Of a stretch of 64,000 nucleotides of DNA, positions 10,530-21,900 are shown in pieces; the stretch's first letter is position 1, and the number at the start of each line of letters is the position of its first letter. Under the pieces are notes generated by a model, which was not told the origin of the DNA, made no database searches, and worked only from the letters and a program-made list of their open reading frames with translations. Source of the stretch: Zygnema cylindricum (lineage: Eukaryota > Streptophyta > Zygnematophyceae > Zygnematales > Zygnemataceae); the NCBI GenBank assembly GCA_037447655.1, contig JBBHKE010002926.1:56519-120518 (forward strand), written 5' to 3'. Both the position numbers and the translations under genes were made by a program.

Positions 10530-12084
10530 CACTTACGGAAAATATGACCGGCGACCCTCAATCTTATGTCGAGGCAAGGAGGTCGACCGATTGGGAGAGT
10601 AAGTGGAAACCGGCGTGGGAGAAAGAATTTAAATCGGTGGTTGATAATCGAACTTTTGAGGAAGTAAAATTACCGGAGGGGAAAAAGGCGATAGATGCAA
10701 AGTGGGTATTTAAGACAAAGACTGGAGCTTTGGGTGAAATTATTAAGTACAAGGCGAGGCTTGTTTGTAAGGGCTTCCAACAACGTGAGGGAATTGATTT
10801 TAAGGAGACTTATGCTCCCGTGGTGAAGTTCGACTCACTACGGATTATTATTGTACTTGCAACGATGGGGAAGAAGCACGTCCATCAAATGGACGTGGAA
10901 ACTACATTTTTAAATGGTGAGTTGGAGGAAGAGGTATACATGAAGGTACAGGAAGGTGTCTCTCCTTTGCAGGAAGAAAATGTATGGTGTTTGAGAAAGT
11001 CTTTATATGGTTTGAAACAAGCGCCACTCACTTGGTATTTGAGACTTCATCAAGTACTATTAAAGTTTGGATTTGTACGGACTACGTCCAATTCTGGAGT
11101 TTACGTAAAAGGCGAAGGAGTTGACTAAATCATCTTTTCTGTTTATGTGGATGATTTTTTGATGGCATTCGACAAGTTGTAGCTCATTGATGAGTTGAAA
11201 CGGTACCTTGGATTACATTTCAAAGTAACGGATCTTGGAGAGGTACGATATATTTTGGGGATTAAAGTGATACGCGACAAAGAGGGGAGCACTAAAATGA
11301 GTCAAGCTCAATATTGTAAAGAGATTTTGGAGAGATTTGGTATGACTGACGCGAAATCGCTTTCGACGCCGTTGGATGCAAATCTACACATTCGCAAGTT
11401 TGCGCAAGAAGATTCTGTCGATGCACCATATCGAGAGGCGGTTGGTTCACTTATGTACCTTAGTGTTGGTACTCGTCCAGATATTTCCGCCGCGGTTTCC
11501 ATCGTCAGCCGTTATTGTCACGAGCCAAAAAAGGCGCATTGGGAGGCCGTACGACGTATATTTCGATATTTGGTTGGAACGATTGATCTTGGACTGCTAT
11601 TTGCTTCATGCAATTATTACCTAGATTGTGTTGGGTATTGTGACGCGGATTGGGGCGGGGATTTTGATTCAAGTCAGTCCACGTCAAGGTACGCATTTAT
11701 TTTTGGAGGAGCCGCGATCTCGTGGAGTTCTAGGCTACAACCTACGGTTGCGTTGAGTTCCACAGAATCTGAGTATATGGCTGCGTGTCATCCAGCTAAG
11801 GCTTCGATTTGGATTAAGGAGATGTTACGTGAGTTAAGCATTCCTATTGGTTGTATGGCGATTTATTGTGATAGCATGAGTTCGATGGTGTTGGCGAAAA
11901 ATCATGTGTTTCACAAGAGGAGGAAACACATCAGGATCCAATGGCATTTTGTAAGAGATGTGGTTACGGCGAACGAGATTGTATTTTTATACGTTCTGAC
12001 AAAGAGGAGGCGGCAGATTTGCTGACGAAAGCAGCTACGCATGATGCATTTGAGAGGGGGCAACCAAAACTTGGATTATTTTGA
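10530..12084 (+). pseudogene. Copia-2 reverse transcriptase and RNase H, broken
   Basis: The RT domain from about 10600 shows WESKWKPAW, AKWVFKTK, YKARLVCKGF, YAPVVKFDSLR, MDVETTFLNGELEEEVY, SLYGLKQAP and YVDDFLMAF (about 11144-11170). An in-frame TGA at 11126 and a TAG at about 11180 interrupt it around the YVDD box. The long open part 11195-12025 covers the RT connection and RNase H (CDADWGGDFDSSQSTSRYAF, STESEYMA, IYCDSMSSMVLAKN). A one-base shift near 12005 moves the C-terminal DLLTKA segment into another frame. Confidence 0.9.
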
Positions 12085-12103
12085 AGAGTTTGGCGATTAC
12101 GAC

Positions 12104-12117
12104 AATAAGAGGGGGAT
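12104..12117 (+). promoter_or_regulatory. Polypurine tract of copia-2
   Basis: AATAAGAGGGGGAT directly precedes the 3' LTR start TGTTGGGATTG. This is the plus-strand primer position expected for an LTR retrotransposon. Confidence 0.8.
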
Positions 12118-12622
12118 TGTTGGGATTGTCGTTTCGTGGTATTTCCGCGAAGCGTCATACCAACATTTGTATGCTTGACGCAAAGTGTCGCGTCATCATA
12201 CAAAAATTGCTACGTCGTTTCGCGACGGTACTTTTGATATCCGCGAACGAAATGTTCTATTTTGTTTCGCGTCACTTGTTTGTTTCGTGCGCAGGTGTTT
12301 CAATTTGCGTGCAGGTGTGTTCGTGAAGTGACACGTGTTAAGTCAATGTTTAGAGTTAGATGTTTTGAAGGAAGAAAGCGCGTGCGCCTTCCTTCGTGGA
12401 ACTTTCATTGAAGAGTGCACAGTCAGCTAGGGACAGATTTCGTCGCTACGCTAAGTTCTGCTTGTCTTACCTTGTTGTCTCTTAGTGCAGAGTAGCGAGT
12501 ATATAGGCAGCAATGTATTTGTGCAGAGTATTGAATCTTATATGATTGAATCATAGAGGATTAATCTTGGAGTAAGAGATTATTTAAGAGGAGATAGAAG
12601 AGAGAGAAGAGAGAAGAGAGAT
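12118..12622 (+). repeat. 3' LTR of copia-2, truncated
   Basis: Matches the 5' LTR from its TGTTGGG start to the GAGAGAAGAGAGAAGAGAGAT tract, then changes abruptly to unrelated sequence. The last 150 bp or so of the LTR, and therefore the right target duplication, are missing. Confidence 0.85.
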
Positions 12623-14923
12623 ATATCATTTTGCTGTTCCTTCTTCCTCCCTCAAACTCCGAAGCTGGAATGGATGGAAGTCTTGGATTTCTCCTCACTG
12701 GGGAGAGGGGAGAGGGGAGAGGAGAATACAGGGGAGAGGGGAGAGGAGATTACAGGAACGAGAAATTTATGGGAAAAAGGGAGTGAGTGGAGGAGGAAGA
12801 GGCGGTAAATATGGTATTAAGAAGAAAGAAATAAGAGAAAAATAAATAAAATAAAAGAAAAGAAAGTAAAGAAAGAAGAAAAAGGAATGAAAGAAAACAA
12901 AAAAGAAAAGAAAAGAAGAAAAAAATGAAGTTATCCAAATAATAATATGTGACGTGACTTTTTTTTTTTTTTAACCAATTAACTTTGGCTTGAGAAACGG
13001 TCGGTTGGGAAAAATCGAACCGAGGGAACTTCAACTTTGTTTTTTTTTTGTTTTTTGTGGACAAGAGTTTGTCGAGAACAATAATTTTTGTTTTAATAAT
13101 TTTGGGTAGAAGTTTATATATTTTTTGTTTTTCAGATCTTGTGAAAAATAATTCCTGTTTTATATTAGTTTTTCAACTTTGTTTTTTTGTTTTTTTCAAG
13201 ATGTATTTTGGGGGAGGAGGAACAAGAAGAAAACTTGGGTTCTTTTTATTTTCAATTGGCATTTTTTAATAATAATTATTATAAGTTTCTATTTATATAT
13301 TTATTTTTTAATTTATTTATTTGTTTATTTATTTTTTTCCATTTTTTAGTTTTTATCTTGGAATATGAGAGAAAAGGTAAGTTCTTTTTAGACGATTTAA
13401 TCCTTATTGCGGATCGCGTGATGCGCCTGATTTTCTCGCTCCGATCTCCCCGATCTCGATAAATGCATATCCAGACGATATATTCGACTTTTCGATATTT
13501 TCTTTCCGGAAATTTTGTCATACCTAATGAAAGATCGACAACGCTTTCGACGACTCGATACGGATTTCACCGAGAATCAAGCACTTTTATTAGACCAAAC
13601 CAAATGGAAGACATAAACAAATGCCACCCCATCAATGAACTACAGTTAGCCACTCTATGGAGCATTTCATCACAAATGCATACACCAAAGGGATAAATGG
13701 GCATCCAGAACAACGAATTGAATAAGGCTCTTAGAACAAGCTTTCAGAAGCAACACCTTGTAAAGAACAAAGCATAGTGAGAACACAAGGGTGTAGACTT
13801 TAGTAGAACATCACATCATTCTTACAGTTTGTACAGTTAGAATAAAAAATAGTTCATAACTTAGCTTTAGTCTTTATTGAGATTAGGTGTTACAAGTGCC
13901 AAACTTTATTGTTATCTCTTTGTAGGCTCTCGGTAGCTTTCGCTAAGCGACCCCTTCACTAAAGCAGTCTTGTATAACAAAGTTGAACAACAACGTTTTT
14001 GTGTATTCTACCAATAATGTGATTATACCTCTGTGTATCTGTTCTACTTCTTACTTTTATCTTTGTGATATTTTGGTGCCTCACTTTGTGATTACCTGTG
14101 CTAAATCTCTCTATCCAAGGCTACGGGGTATTACTCGATTGCTCGAATGGTTAATCAAAAGTTTGATATATATCGTAAACGAGAAGTGTCACCAATAATG
14201 ACTTGAAGTTCAAACGCCTTATTGGCACGACGTACTAAATGTTGTCGCACGTCAAATACGATGCCGCCGCGATATAGTCATGTTATAAGAAAAAATTCAA
14301 ACAACGTGTATGCCAAATGGTATGCGTATGTGCACCACTTTAAGTGTAATTCTAATTCTTATGACGGAGGTGCTATGTGTACCAAACTATACACCATCTA
14401 AGAATAATCTAGACAGTAGATGTCGGAGAGCCATGGCTACATTATTCTACAACGGAAAGTGGTCTCTATCGCTAAACACATAACATACTATCTATTCTAG
14501 CATATAAATACTGTTGGGAAAGTAAATAACAGAGGTGTAGCCCGAAACGACGATGGTACTATAGGTAAGACTTCCTTCCAATCGTCTTTTGTTTGCTTAG
14601 CTTAACCACACATTCTTTCATTTCACAAGCTTATACCATTCGAGGAACTATGACTCGACAGGTACTTGTGCTAATATGGCGCGAAACACGACCCTTTGCA
14701 TTACTTTGAATACGTGACACGGTGTGGAAGGAAGCAAGAGTGCATGATGATCAAAACCAATCAAACCGTAAAAAGTCTTAAAAGGGCCAATTATCGGATA
14801 TCGATTCATTGGATATGACTTTCATTCGATATATAGAGCCAATGTATCGAATATGTGCAAGTAAAAATAGACGCATATCTATTACGGATAATGGCTACGG
14901 ATAGACAACACTAGAGTGTACAA
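12623..14923. other. Stretch without a recognisable gene
   Basis: Starts with a GGGGAGAGG-rich tract (12700-12750), then purine-rich (12780-12935) and T-rich (12955-13360) low-complexity DNA. From 13385 the composition becomes more balanced, and a short frame at 13463-13696 is open, but I recognise no protein and no splice pattern. It may be older, unidentified repeat or intergenic DNA. Confidence 0.5.
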
Positions 14924-15438
14924 TACACCTAGAATTGTTATTAACGTTATGAACGCTCGGCGCCCCCAATTTTTTAGGGTTTTACTTGAAATATAATTAA
15001 TAACACCAATTTTTTTCTACGTTAATTAAGGTTCTGGTGAGTTAGCGTTAATAATTCTAATTTATTATTTTATTGAATAGTGTGGTATACGGACGTTTTA
15101 GTCCGTTCAAAATGGTACTTTGTTCAGTAGAAAAGTACGAAATATGGATTAAAATTATCGCGATCGCACGGAAAACTTCGCTCAAAATAAAAGGCAAAAT
15201 GAGATCGTATCTATTTTAGTGTAAAGATATTGATCGCGTATTAATTATACAAGAGAAAAAACCAAATTAGAGTTATGAATAAATTAGATTAAAAGGACGC
15301 GACGATGTAGGATTTGTCAGATTTTGTACTTTTACCTATTTTACTGTGAATATCCTAATGGCAGATCCGTTGTACCCAAACCAGCTTTATGGATCAATTG
15401 GAGTAATTTTTTTTTTTCAAAATCTTGGGAAATCCAAA

Positions 15439-15642
15439 CTACACCTTAAATCGTTATTAGCGTATAGAAATTATTAGTGTAAAAAAAAATTAGCGTCATT
15501 CATTCTAATTTAATGTAAGGAGACGTGGCAAATTATGGTCCACGTCCTTAAATAGTGTAATTTATTATATTTAAGGTATCAATGTCAAAATTTTGGGGTG
15601 TCGATATAGCGTACATAAGGCTAATAACGATTCACGATGTAG
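15439..15642. mobile_element. MITE B, nested in MITE A
   Basis: About 204 bp with inverted ends CTACACCTTAAATCGTTATT and AATAACGATTCACGATGTAG. It is the same terminal family as MITE A and is flanked by TA on both sides. No ORF. Confidence 0.75.
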
Positions 15643-15665
15643 TATTAATAACGCTAATTAATTTT

Positions 15666-16725
15666 GGGAATTGATCATGAAAGTGACTGTTTTGGTTGCG
15701 CACAGTCACTTACGTCACTTTGTCAAAAAATGTACCTTTGAAGTACATAATATATTGGTACAAATAAAGTACAGTTGACTAAAATTTTGACTGTCAATCG
15801 GTTGGACAACTTTAACTTTCAAAATATTGTTTCAACCGCTTAAATTTTGCCGCGCTTGCGGACGTCGAACGTCATAATAAAATTAGCATTTCACACGGCC
15901 GACGAACGTTTACGGTAACAAAACTGCGGCAACCACATGTAAATAAAATGGTTGCAGACACTACTTTTTGTCTTTACGTGAGCTCCACGGTGAGAGCACT
16001 TAGCCGCAAAATTGAAATTTAATCGTCTAAGCGTTACATTGAACTTAGACGCAAATTGAAAAAAAACCCTAAAAAGCTAAATTGAACTACTGTAAGTTTT
16101 GTACGGAAATATAAAACGCACAAAACGAATTTTTGATGTCAATGTAAGAATGCTAAATCGTAGATAGTGTGGCTCAATTTCGTCGCGCGTGACGACGCGC
16201 ATTTTTTTCATTTAATTTCAATTGATATTTTTACGCCGGTTCATTTTATTATAGTGCACAAAGTTTATTTCGTTTCGTGCGGTTTAATAGTTCCGTACAA
16301 GACTTATAGTACTTTAGTTTAAAAAGGTTTCGTTTCATTTTGGGTCTAAGTTCAATGTAACGCTTAGACAATTAAATTTCAATTTTGCGACTTAAGTGCT
16401 CTCACCGTGGAGCTCACGTAAAGACAAAAAGTGATTGTCTGCAACCATTTTATTTACATGTGGTTGCCGCAGTTTTGTCACCGTAAACGTTCGTCGGCCG
16501 TGTGAAATGCTAATTTTATTATGACGGTCGACGTCCGCAAGCGCGGCAAAATTTAAGCGGTTGAAACAATATTTTGAAAGTTAAAGTTGTCCTACCGATT
16601 AACCGTCAAAATTTTACTTAGCGGTACTTTATTTGTACCAATATGTACTTCAAACGTACAATTTTTGACAAAGTGACGTAAGTGACTGTGCGCAACCAAA
16701 ACAGTCACTGTCATGATCAATTCCC
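15666..16725. mobile_element. Foldback element with 0.4-kb inverted arms and 8-bp TTAATTTT duplications
   Basis: The ends GGGAATTGATCATGA and TCATGATCAATTCCC are perfect inverted repeats. The pairing continues, with scattered mismatches, through about 400 bp on each side (15666 to about 16085, and about 16310-16725). TTAATTTT occurs immediately before (15658-15665) and after (16726-16733). An 8-bp duplication suits hAT-type integration; Mutator-like elements with long arms usually make 9 bp. There is no ORF, so it is a non-autonomous foldback transposon. Confidence 0.88.
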
Positions 16726-16759
16726 TTAATTTTTAACACTAATAATTTCTTAACTATAA

Positions 16760-17556
16760 GGGTGACGTTCCATCAGGCGAAAAGTGGCGTAGTTTACAGA
16801 AATCAGCAACCCTCCGTACCAGATCGTACCGCCTATTTTGTTTTTATACGAAAAACAACATTACAGAGAATCTTGCTGATACTCTCCGAAGGTCTTGGAA
16901 GTAATACTGGCCGTCGGATGTTCATCTGCGAGGAGTTCGCTTCATTTTTTTCTATAACTGTCAACCCACCTCGAGGAGGTGGGTTGGCAGATACAGAAAA
17001 AACTCCATTTTTTTCTATAACTGTCAACCCACCTCGAGGAGGTGGGTTGGCAAATACAAAAAAAAACAGTGACACGCTGGACGATTGAGCTACGTGTCAA
17101 GATAGCAAACCAACGAAAAATCTTCAAATTTGCACATGACACGCGGTTTCCAAAATACAACCGACAATAAAAACGAAATTTCGTAACATTCCCTCGTCAC
17201 GCTATTTTCGGTAGCTTTTGTTCATCACACTATTTCTCGCAAAGGACTTTCGTTATGTTCGAAAACTGAAACCCTAAAAAATGAGCTGGCGTACAGACTG
17301 GCGTCTGCAAAAAGTATAAAAATTTTGTCGTATGATTACTTCGTACGCAGGTACATGGTACGCAAGTGAAGATTTGAAGTTAAGTTTGTCGGTTCTAAAA
17401 TCCTGAAAGATACTCAAAATCGGATCGTAGCTTGCGTGACGCCAATCAATTTAGAACACGTGGCTTACAGACTCTACGTGATGGAACTTCGACTCATTTT
17501 ACCCGGTCTGTAAAGTTTGCCGTACAATTACAGAAACGTATGATGGAACTTCACCC
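16760..17556. mobile_element. Harbinger-like MITE with TAA duplication
   Basis: 797 bp with inverted ends GGGTGACGTTCCATCA and TGATGGAACTTCACCC, flanked by TAA at 16757-16759 and 17557-17559. A 3-bp TAA/TTA duplication is the PIF/Harbinger signature. It resembles 35270-36817 in its ends and in internal stretches such as ACAACATTACAGAGAATCTT. No transposase is encoded. Confidence 0.85.
16943..17068. repeat. 63-bp tandem duplication with perfect hairpins
   Basis: Two adjacent 63-bp units each contain CAACCCACCTC-GAG-GAGGTGGGTTG, an 11-bp stem with a three-base loop (16962-16986 and 17025-17049). They lie inside the Harbinger-like MITE. Confidence 0.85.
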
Positions 17557-17586
17557 TAATATGTAATAACGATTCAAGGTGTATAG

Positions 17587-17756
17587 TACACCGACTCCCG
17601 CTATTAATGTTAATATTTGTTTTTGCCATTTAAAACATTTTTTCTCCATACACACATTTCGAATTGTTGATTCCCACCTTCCGATTGCCGGTCTCAAATT
17701 GAAAATCGGACAAGTGTGTACGGATAAAAAATGTTTTAAGAGAGATTCACGGTGTA
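17587..17756. mobile_element. MITE E, TA-flanked
   Basis: About 170 bp from TACACCGACTCCCGCTATTA to GATTCACGGTGTA. Its interior (ACATTTTTTCTCC...GGACAAGTGTGTACGGA) matches the elements at 35516-35731 and 50571-50788, which form a second subfamily. A lone left end of the same family lies at about 17840-17865 without a matching right end. Confidence 0.7.
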
Positions 17757-18820
17757 CTGTAAAGTACAGTACAATACACTCTCCAGGGGGTTAACGTAGC
17801 TATTATATATTTTGAGTACTGTACTGTAGCTGACTTTTACGCTACACCGTGAATCGTTATTAATAAAGAAACCAAAAGCTATTTTACTATTTCAACTCAA
17901 AACCACAAATGCCCACGAGGACTTTTACGGGCCCGTCTTTTGACTGAGGCGTGTTTTGGCTGTACGCTACAGTACAGTAGACTGTACTTTACCGGACCGT
18001 GACTACAATATTATCGACGAAAAGGTGGTATGACAGTCGTACGGAGGTCCTGCTAAAGAGACAAAAACCTCCCCTTTATCGAGGTCGAGAGGAAAATCAG
18101 AGGTTGCTTTGTGGAGACGAAAGACTCGTTATGACTTGTTGCATGGAAGGTTCTAAAAAATGTGAATCTACATCTCAAGGAAATTACGCCACGTGTCTAC
18201 TATAACTGACATGTGGAGTCTCAAATGCGTGACCTTTTTGGTTTCACGTGGGTCACATCGCGGAAAAGTATACAGGCCAAAAATGTTCCTAGGACCGTAC
18301 CAGGTCGCTCCACGTGTTAATTATTTAGCAAAAAGTGTTAAGCGAGTAATTTTTAACTTTTGAAAGTGGCCAAGCGCAGTGCGTATTACCAAAATTGGGT
18401 AACGACAGTTTGCGGTTATCCGTACAGATGGATCGCACGAGCAAGAAACGAAATCGCATGACAAGCCGTCAGCCATTCACATTTGTACACGCGTCGAACA
18501 TCATTTGATGCTTGCTATTTTGGCGCGCATATCCGTAGACCTGATTGCACCGACATTTACTGTCCGCCAATGAAACAAATCTGTTTCGGCGCGACGAAAA
18601 AATCTTACACGAAGCGGCATGCCACGTGTCGATCGCCCAAAAGATACCAAATCCCAAAAAGATGGCGTGGGACCACTCGACCATTTTTTTTTTAAATTGG
18701 CGGCGACTGCTCCGAGGATCAAAGCGCGCCATTGCAAAAATTTGAAAAAGCAAAGAAAAAGGAAAAGAAAAATAAATTAAAATAGTTTTAAAAAGTTTTT
18801 CCGCGGGAAAAGCTTGCGAC
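17757..18820. other. Intergenic stretch without a recognisable gene
   Basis: Balanced composition, several GTACAGT/ACTGTAC words, and short open frames on both strands around 18470-18750 that resemble nothing I know. It lies upstream of the O-fucosyltransferase-like gene and may include its distal promoter. Confidence 0.45.
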
Positions 18821-18830
18821 TATGACAGCA

Positions 18831-18966
18831 TAGTATATATTGTAACAAGTCTTCGCTCTCCCTCCACTTCTCACCTACTACTATGTCATACACTTGATTA
18901 CTTCTCTCTCCCTCTCTCCCTCTCTCCCTCTCTCCCTCTCTCCCTCTCTCCCTCTCTCCCTCTCCA
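18831..18966 (+). promoter_or_regulatory. TATA-like box and CT-rich 5' leader
   Basis: TAGTATATATTG at 18831-18842 could be a TATA box. It is followed at 18901-18966 by a (CTCTCCCT)n tract just before the proposed ATG at 18987. CT-rich leaders near transcription starts are common in plants. No direct transcription evidence is available here. Confidence 0.4.
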
Positions 18967-18986
18967 TCCTCCCTCACTGTCTCACC

Positions 18987-21900
18987 ATGCCGTCTGATTT
19001 CAACTTCTTTACCTCTACCATGTCTGCTTTCTCCTCTCTCTCCTCTCCCTCTTTCTCCTCTCTCTCCTCTCCCTCTTTCTCCTCTCTCTCCTCTCCCTCT
19101 CTCTCCTCTCTCTCCTCTCCCTCTCTCTCCTCCAGCTCCTCCTTTTCTAACTTATTCGGCCACCCTTTCCCCTCCTCTCGCGTCACCCCTTCCCCGTCCT
19201 TCCCTTCCTCCACCACCATCTTCGGCCTTCAATTTCCTTCCTCTTCCTCCACCCCTCCTCCCTCCTCCTCCTTCCCCTCCCCCACCTTCTCCCCCTCGCC
19301 CTCCCTCCACGTTCCCTCCTTCTGGGAAACTGCCGGAGCGGCGCCTTCCCAGGGACTGCAGGGAAACGACAAAAAGGTGCCCCCCACGATTAGAGTGTAT
19401 GCGAGAGGGATAGGGGGAGGGGGAGAGGGAGAGGGAGAGAGGGGTGGAGGAGAGAGAGGGGAGAGAGAGGAGAGAGGGGGTTTTTTTAACCTCGTTTTCT
19501 TTTATTTTTTAACTAAGCAATATCAAATATCTGAACATCAATTTTATTTTTTTTGCGAAACATCTTTTGTTATTTTGTAACATCTTACTCTTTTATTGTC
19601 ATTATTTTTTTCTTTCTAAAAAAATAGAATGTTTTGTTTTTTCTTCACCAATTTTTTTTTTCCAAACAGTGGCATCAATTCTTCGTTTATTTAATTTAAT
19701 TGCAACATTTAATTTATTTTTGTATCTTTTTTTTCCTTTTGTCAGGATTTACGAACAAGTATTGATGTAAATTATATTAATGAGTGCTTCGGTGAAAATA
19801 CGGCAATTTCTCTCCAAAACTATTTGAAAGAGGTAAAATAACTTTTCAAAAACAGAAATACTTAAAAAAAATAAAAAATGAATGAACAAGAAAAAAAAAA
19901 ACAAACAAAATGAAGTTCAGGGAATTATGAAAAAAAAGTTAGCCTAAGTATAAAATGAAATAGAAAAAAGTTCATACCTGACAAATTATTAGATTATCAG
20001 CAGGAAATAGAGTGGAAGAAAAGGTAGCCTGGAAAGTAATTATTGAATTGATAAAAAAGGGAAAAATAAAACAAACTTAAACAGGAAATAAGAAAAATAT
20101 CTCGAGAGTGACCTCTTGGAAACTAAAGAAACTTTCCTAACCTGAAGGGTCACTTGACTCGAAGGATCTGGTGAAGATTTATAGACAGATCTTTGACCGG
20201 ATTCTAATCTAATCGTACCGGAGGTACACGGAGTAAAAATGATCAGACAGGAAAAGACAAACTGACAGAAAAGACAAACAGAAAAAGACAAGCAGACAGA
20301 AAAAGACAAACTGCCAGAAAAAGACAAACAGACAGAAAAGACAAACTGACAGGAAAGGTCTAACTGGCAGAAAAAGACAAACAGAGAAAAAAGACAAACT
20401 GACATAAAAGGACAAACTGATAGAAGAAGAAAAACAGACAGAAAAAGACAAACTGACAGAAAAGGACAAACTGATAAAAAGACAAACAAACAAAAAGACA
20501 AATAGACAGAAAAAGACAAGCAGACAGAAAAGACAAACATACAGAAAATGACAAACAGAGAAAAGACAAGCAGACAGAAAAAGACAAACATACAGAAAAT
20601 GACAAACAGAGAAAAGACAAGCAGACAGAAAAAGACAAACAGACAAAAAATCCAAACTGACAAAAAAGACAAACAGACAGAAAAAGACAAGCAGAACAGA
20701 AAAAGACAAACCAACAGACCAAATACCGAAATCCTAGATACTGAAGCAGTCTACAATTCTAGATTCCGGTATTCTAAAACACATCTAGCTTTCCAATTAG
20801 AAAATACTTCTATCAAAGCCTAATCTTCTGACAACAATTTTTTTAATTCCAAAACAACGATCGATAGTACTTCTTTTCGAAACTTTCAAGTTTTTTTTAA
20901 TAAAGTTTCAAATTGATCTGGAGCTGATCCCTCTTCCTTTCTTGTCCCTCCCTCTCCCTCTCCCACTCCTTCTCCCTTTCCCTCTTCCTCTCCCTCCCTC
21001 TCCTTCCCCCTTCTCCCTCTCCCCCCCTCTCCCTTTCCTTTTCCTCTCCTTTTCCCTCTCCCTCTCTCTCCCTCTCTTCTCCCTTTCCGTCTCCTCTCTC
21101 TCTCTCCTTGTCCCTCGCCCTCTCCCTTTCCCTCTCCCTCTCCCTCCTTCCAGTTTGGATCGCCCGCAGTTGTCTCCCACGCGATTTGTGTCGAAAGTTG
21201 TTTTTCAAGTAGGCCTCGATGCCTGTCTTCCCCCTCCTTTTTTCATATTTTTCTCCCCTTTTTTTCATTTTGTTTTTGTTTTTTATTTTATTTATTCTTT
21301 TTTTTTCTTTTTTTGCCCTCTTTCATTTTTTTTTAGTTTATGATTCAGTTTTGCCTTAACCTCTTTCCATAATGCTAAGTTTTTTTTCTCGAAGTATCGT
21401 GATAAAATGGTAACGTGACATCATATCATTTTAGAGCTATTATCTCATTTTATCTATTTGTTTACTCCTTTGTTGAGGTATTTTGTAGTTCCTCTTATCT
21501 ATTTGTTTGTTTATTTATTCATTATTATTGTTTTTTTTTTTTTCCCTTTCATTGGCGCCCCACAGCCAAGCCAATCGAAAAGGACTCAAAAGATTTTTCG
21601 AAAGGTTTAAAAATAAAATCTTCAAAACGTTTTTTCGAAGACGATATTTTTGCTCCAGGGTTTAATCTTTCAAGACATAAAAGTGAACCACTTAATGCGA
21701 AAGGTAATTACTCTATTAGAAAAAACAGTTAAATTTTGAGTTTCTTTAATTGCAAACCGCATTTGATGTGCTGATTTTCTTTAGTAGACTGAGCATTTTT
21801 TGTTCTATTTTTGTTCATTAGACATAACCTTCAATGCTATGTTTCTTTAAAGACATTTAATCGATGTTCCATTGTATGGTTACCGAATGTATTTTAATGT

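Larger units (their letters stand above)
6590..12622 (+). mobile_element. Copia-2: near full-length Ty1/copia retrotransposon with truncated 3' LTR
   Basis: All parts of a copia element appear in order: 5' LTR, primer binding site, gag with two zinc knuckles, protease, integrase, reverse transcriptase, RNase H, polypurine tract and 3' LTR. The LTRs differ visibly by substitutions and indels, and the 3' LTR stops about 150 bp short, so this is an old insertion. The reading frame is broken at several places, and about 375 bp of foreign LTR replaces the end of the protease region. It is non-autonomous. Confidence 0.93.
14924..17583. mobile_element. MITE A (TA target type) carrying three nested elements
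   Basis: Terminal inverted repeats: TACACCTAGAATTGTTATTA at the left, and the complement of TAATAACGATTCAAGGTGTA at the right end. Three other elements sit inside (15439-15642, 15666-16725, 16760-17556). Removing them leaves a host of about 590 bp, close to the 506-bp relative at 28654-29159. There is no coding capacity. Confidence 0.7.

Noticed and set aside
7285-12084. Copia-2 as a potentially active retrotransposon, since the RT YVDD and integrase DDE residues are intact
   Set aside because: Several stops and frameshifts, a 32-bp frame-breaking duplication, an LTR inserted with loss of codons and a truncated 3' LTR rule out autonomy.
13463-13696. 77-codon plus-strand frame as a small gene
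   Set aside because: No family resemblance, no ordered splice sites and no conserved composition; length is within chance.
20040-20714. Long minus-strand frames rich in Cys, Leu, Phe and Val, resembling a membrane protein
   Set aside because: They read through the AAAGACAAACNGACAG minisatellite in all three frames, so the apparent protein is only the translated repeat.
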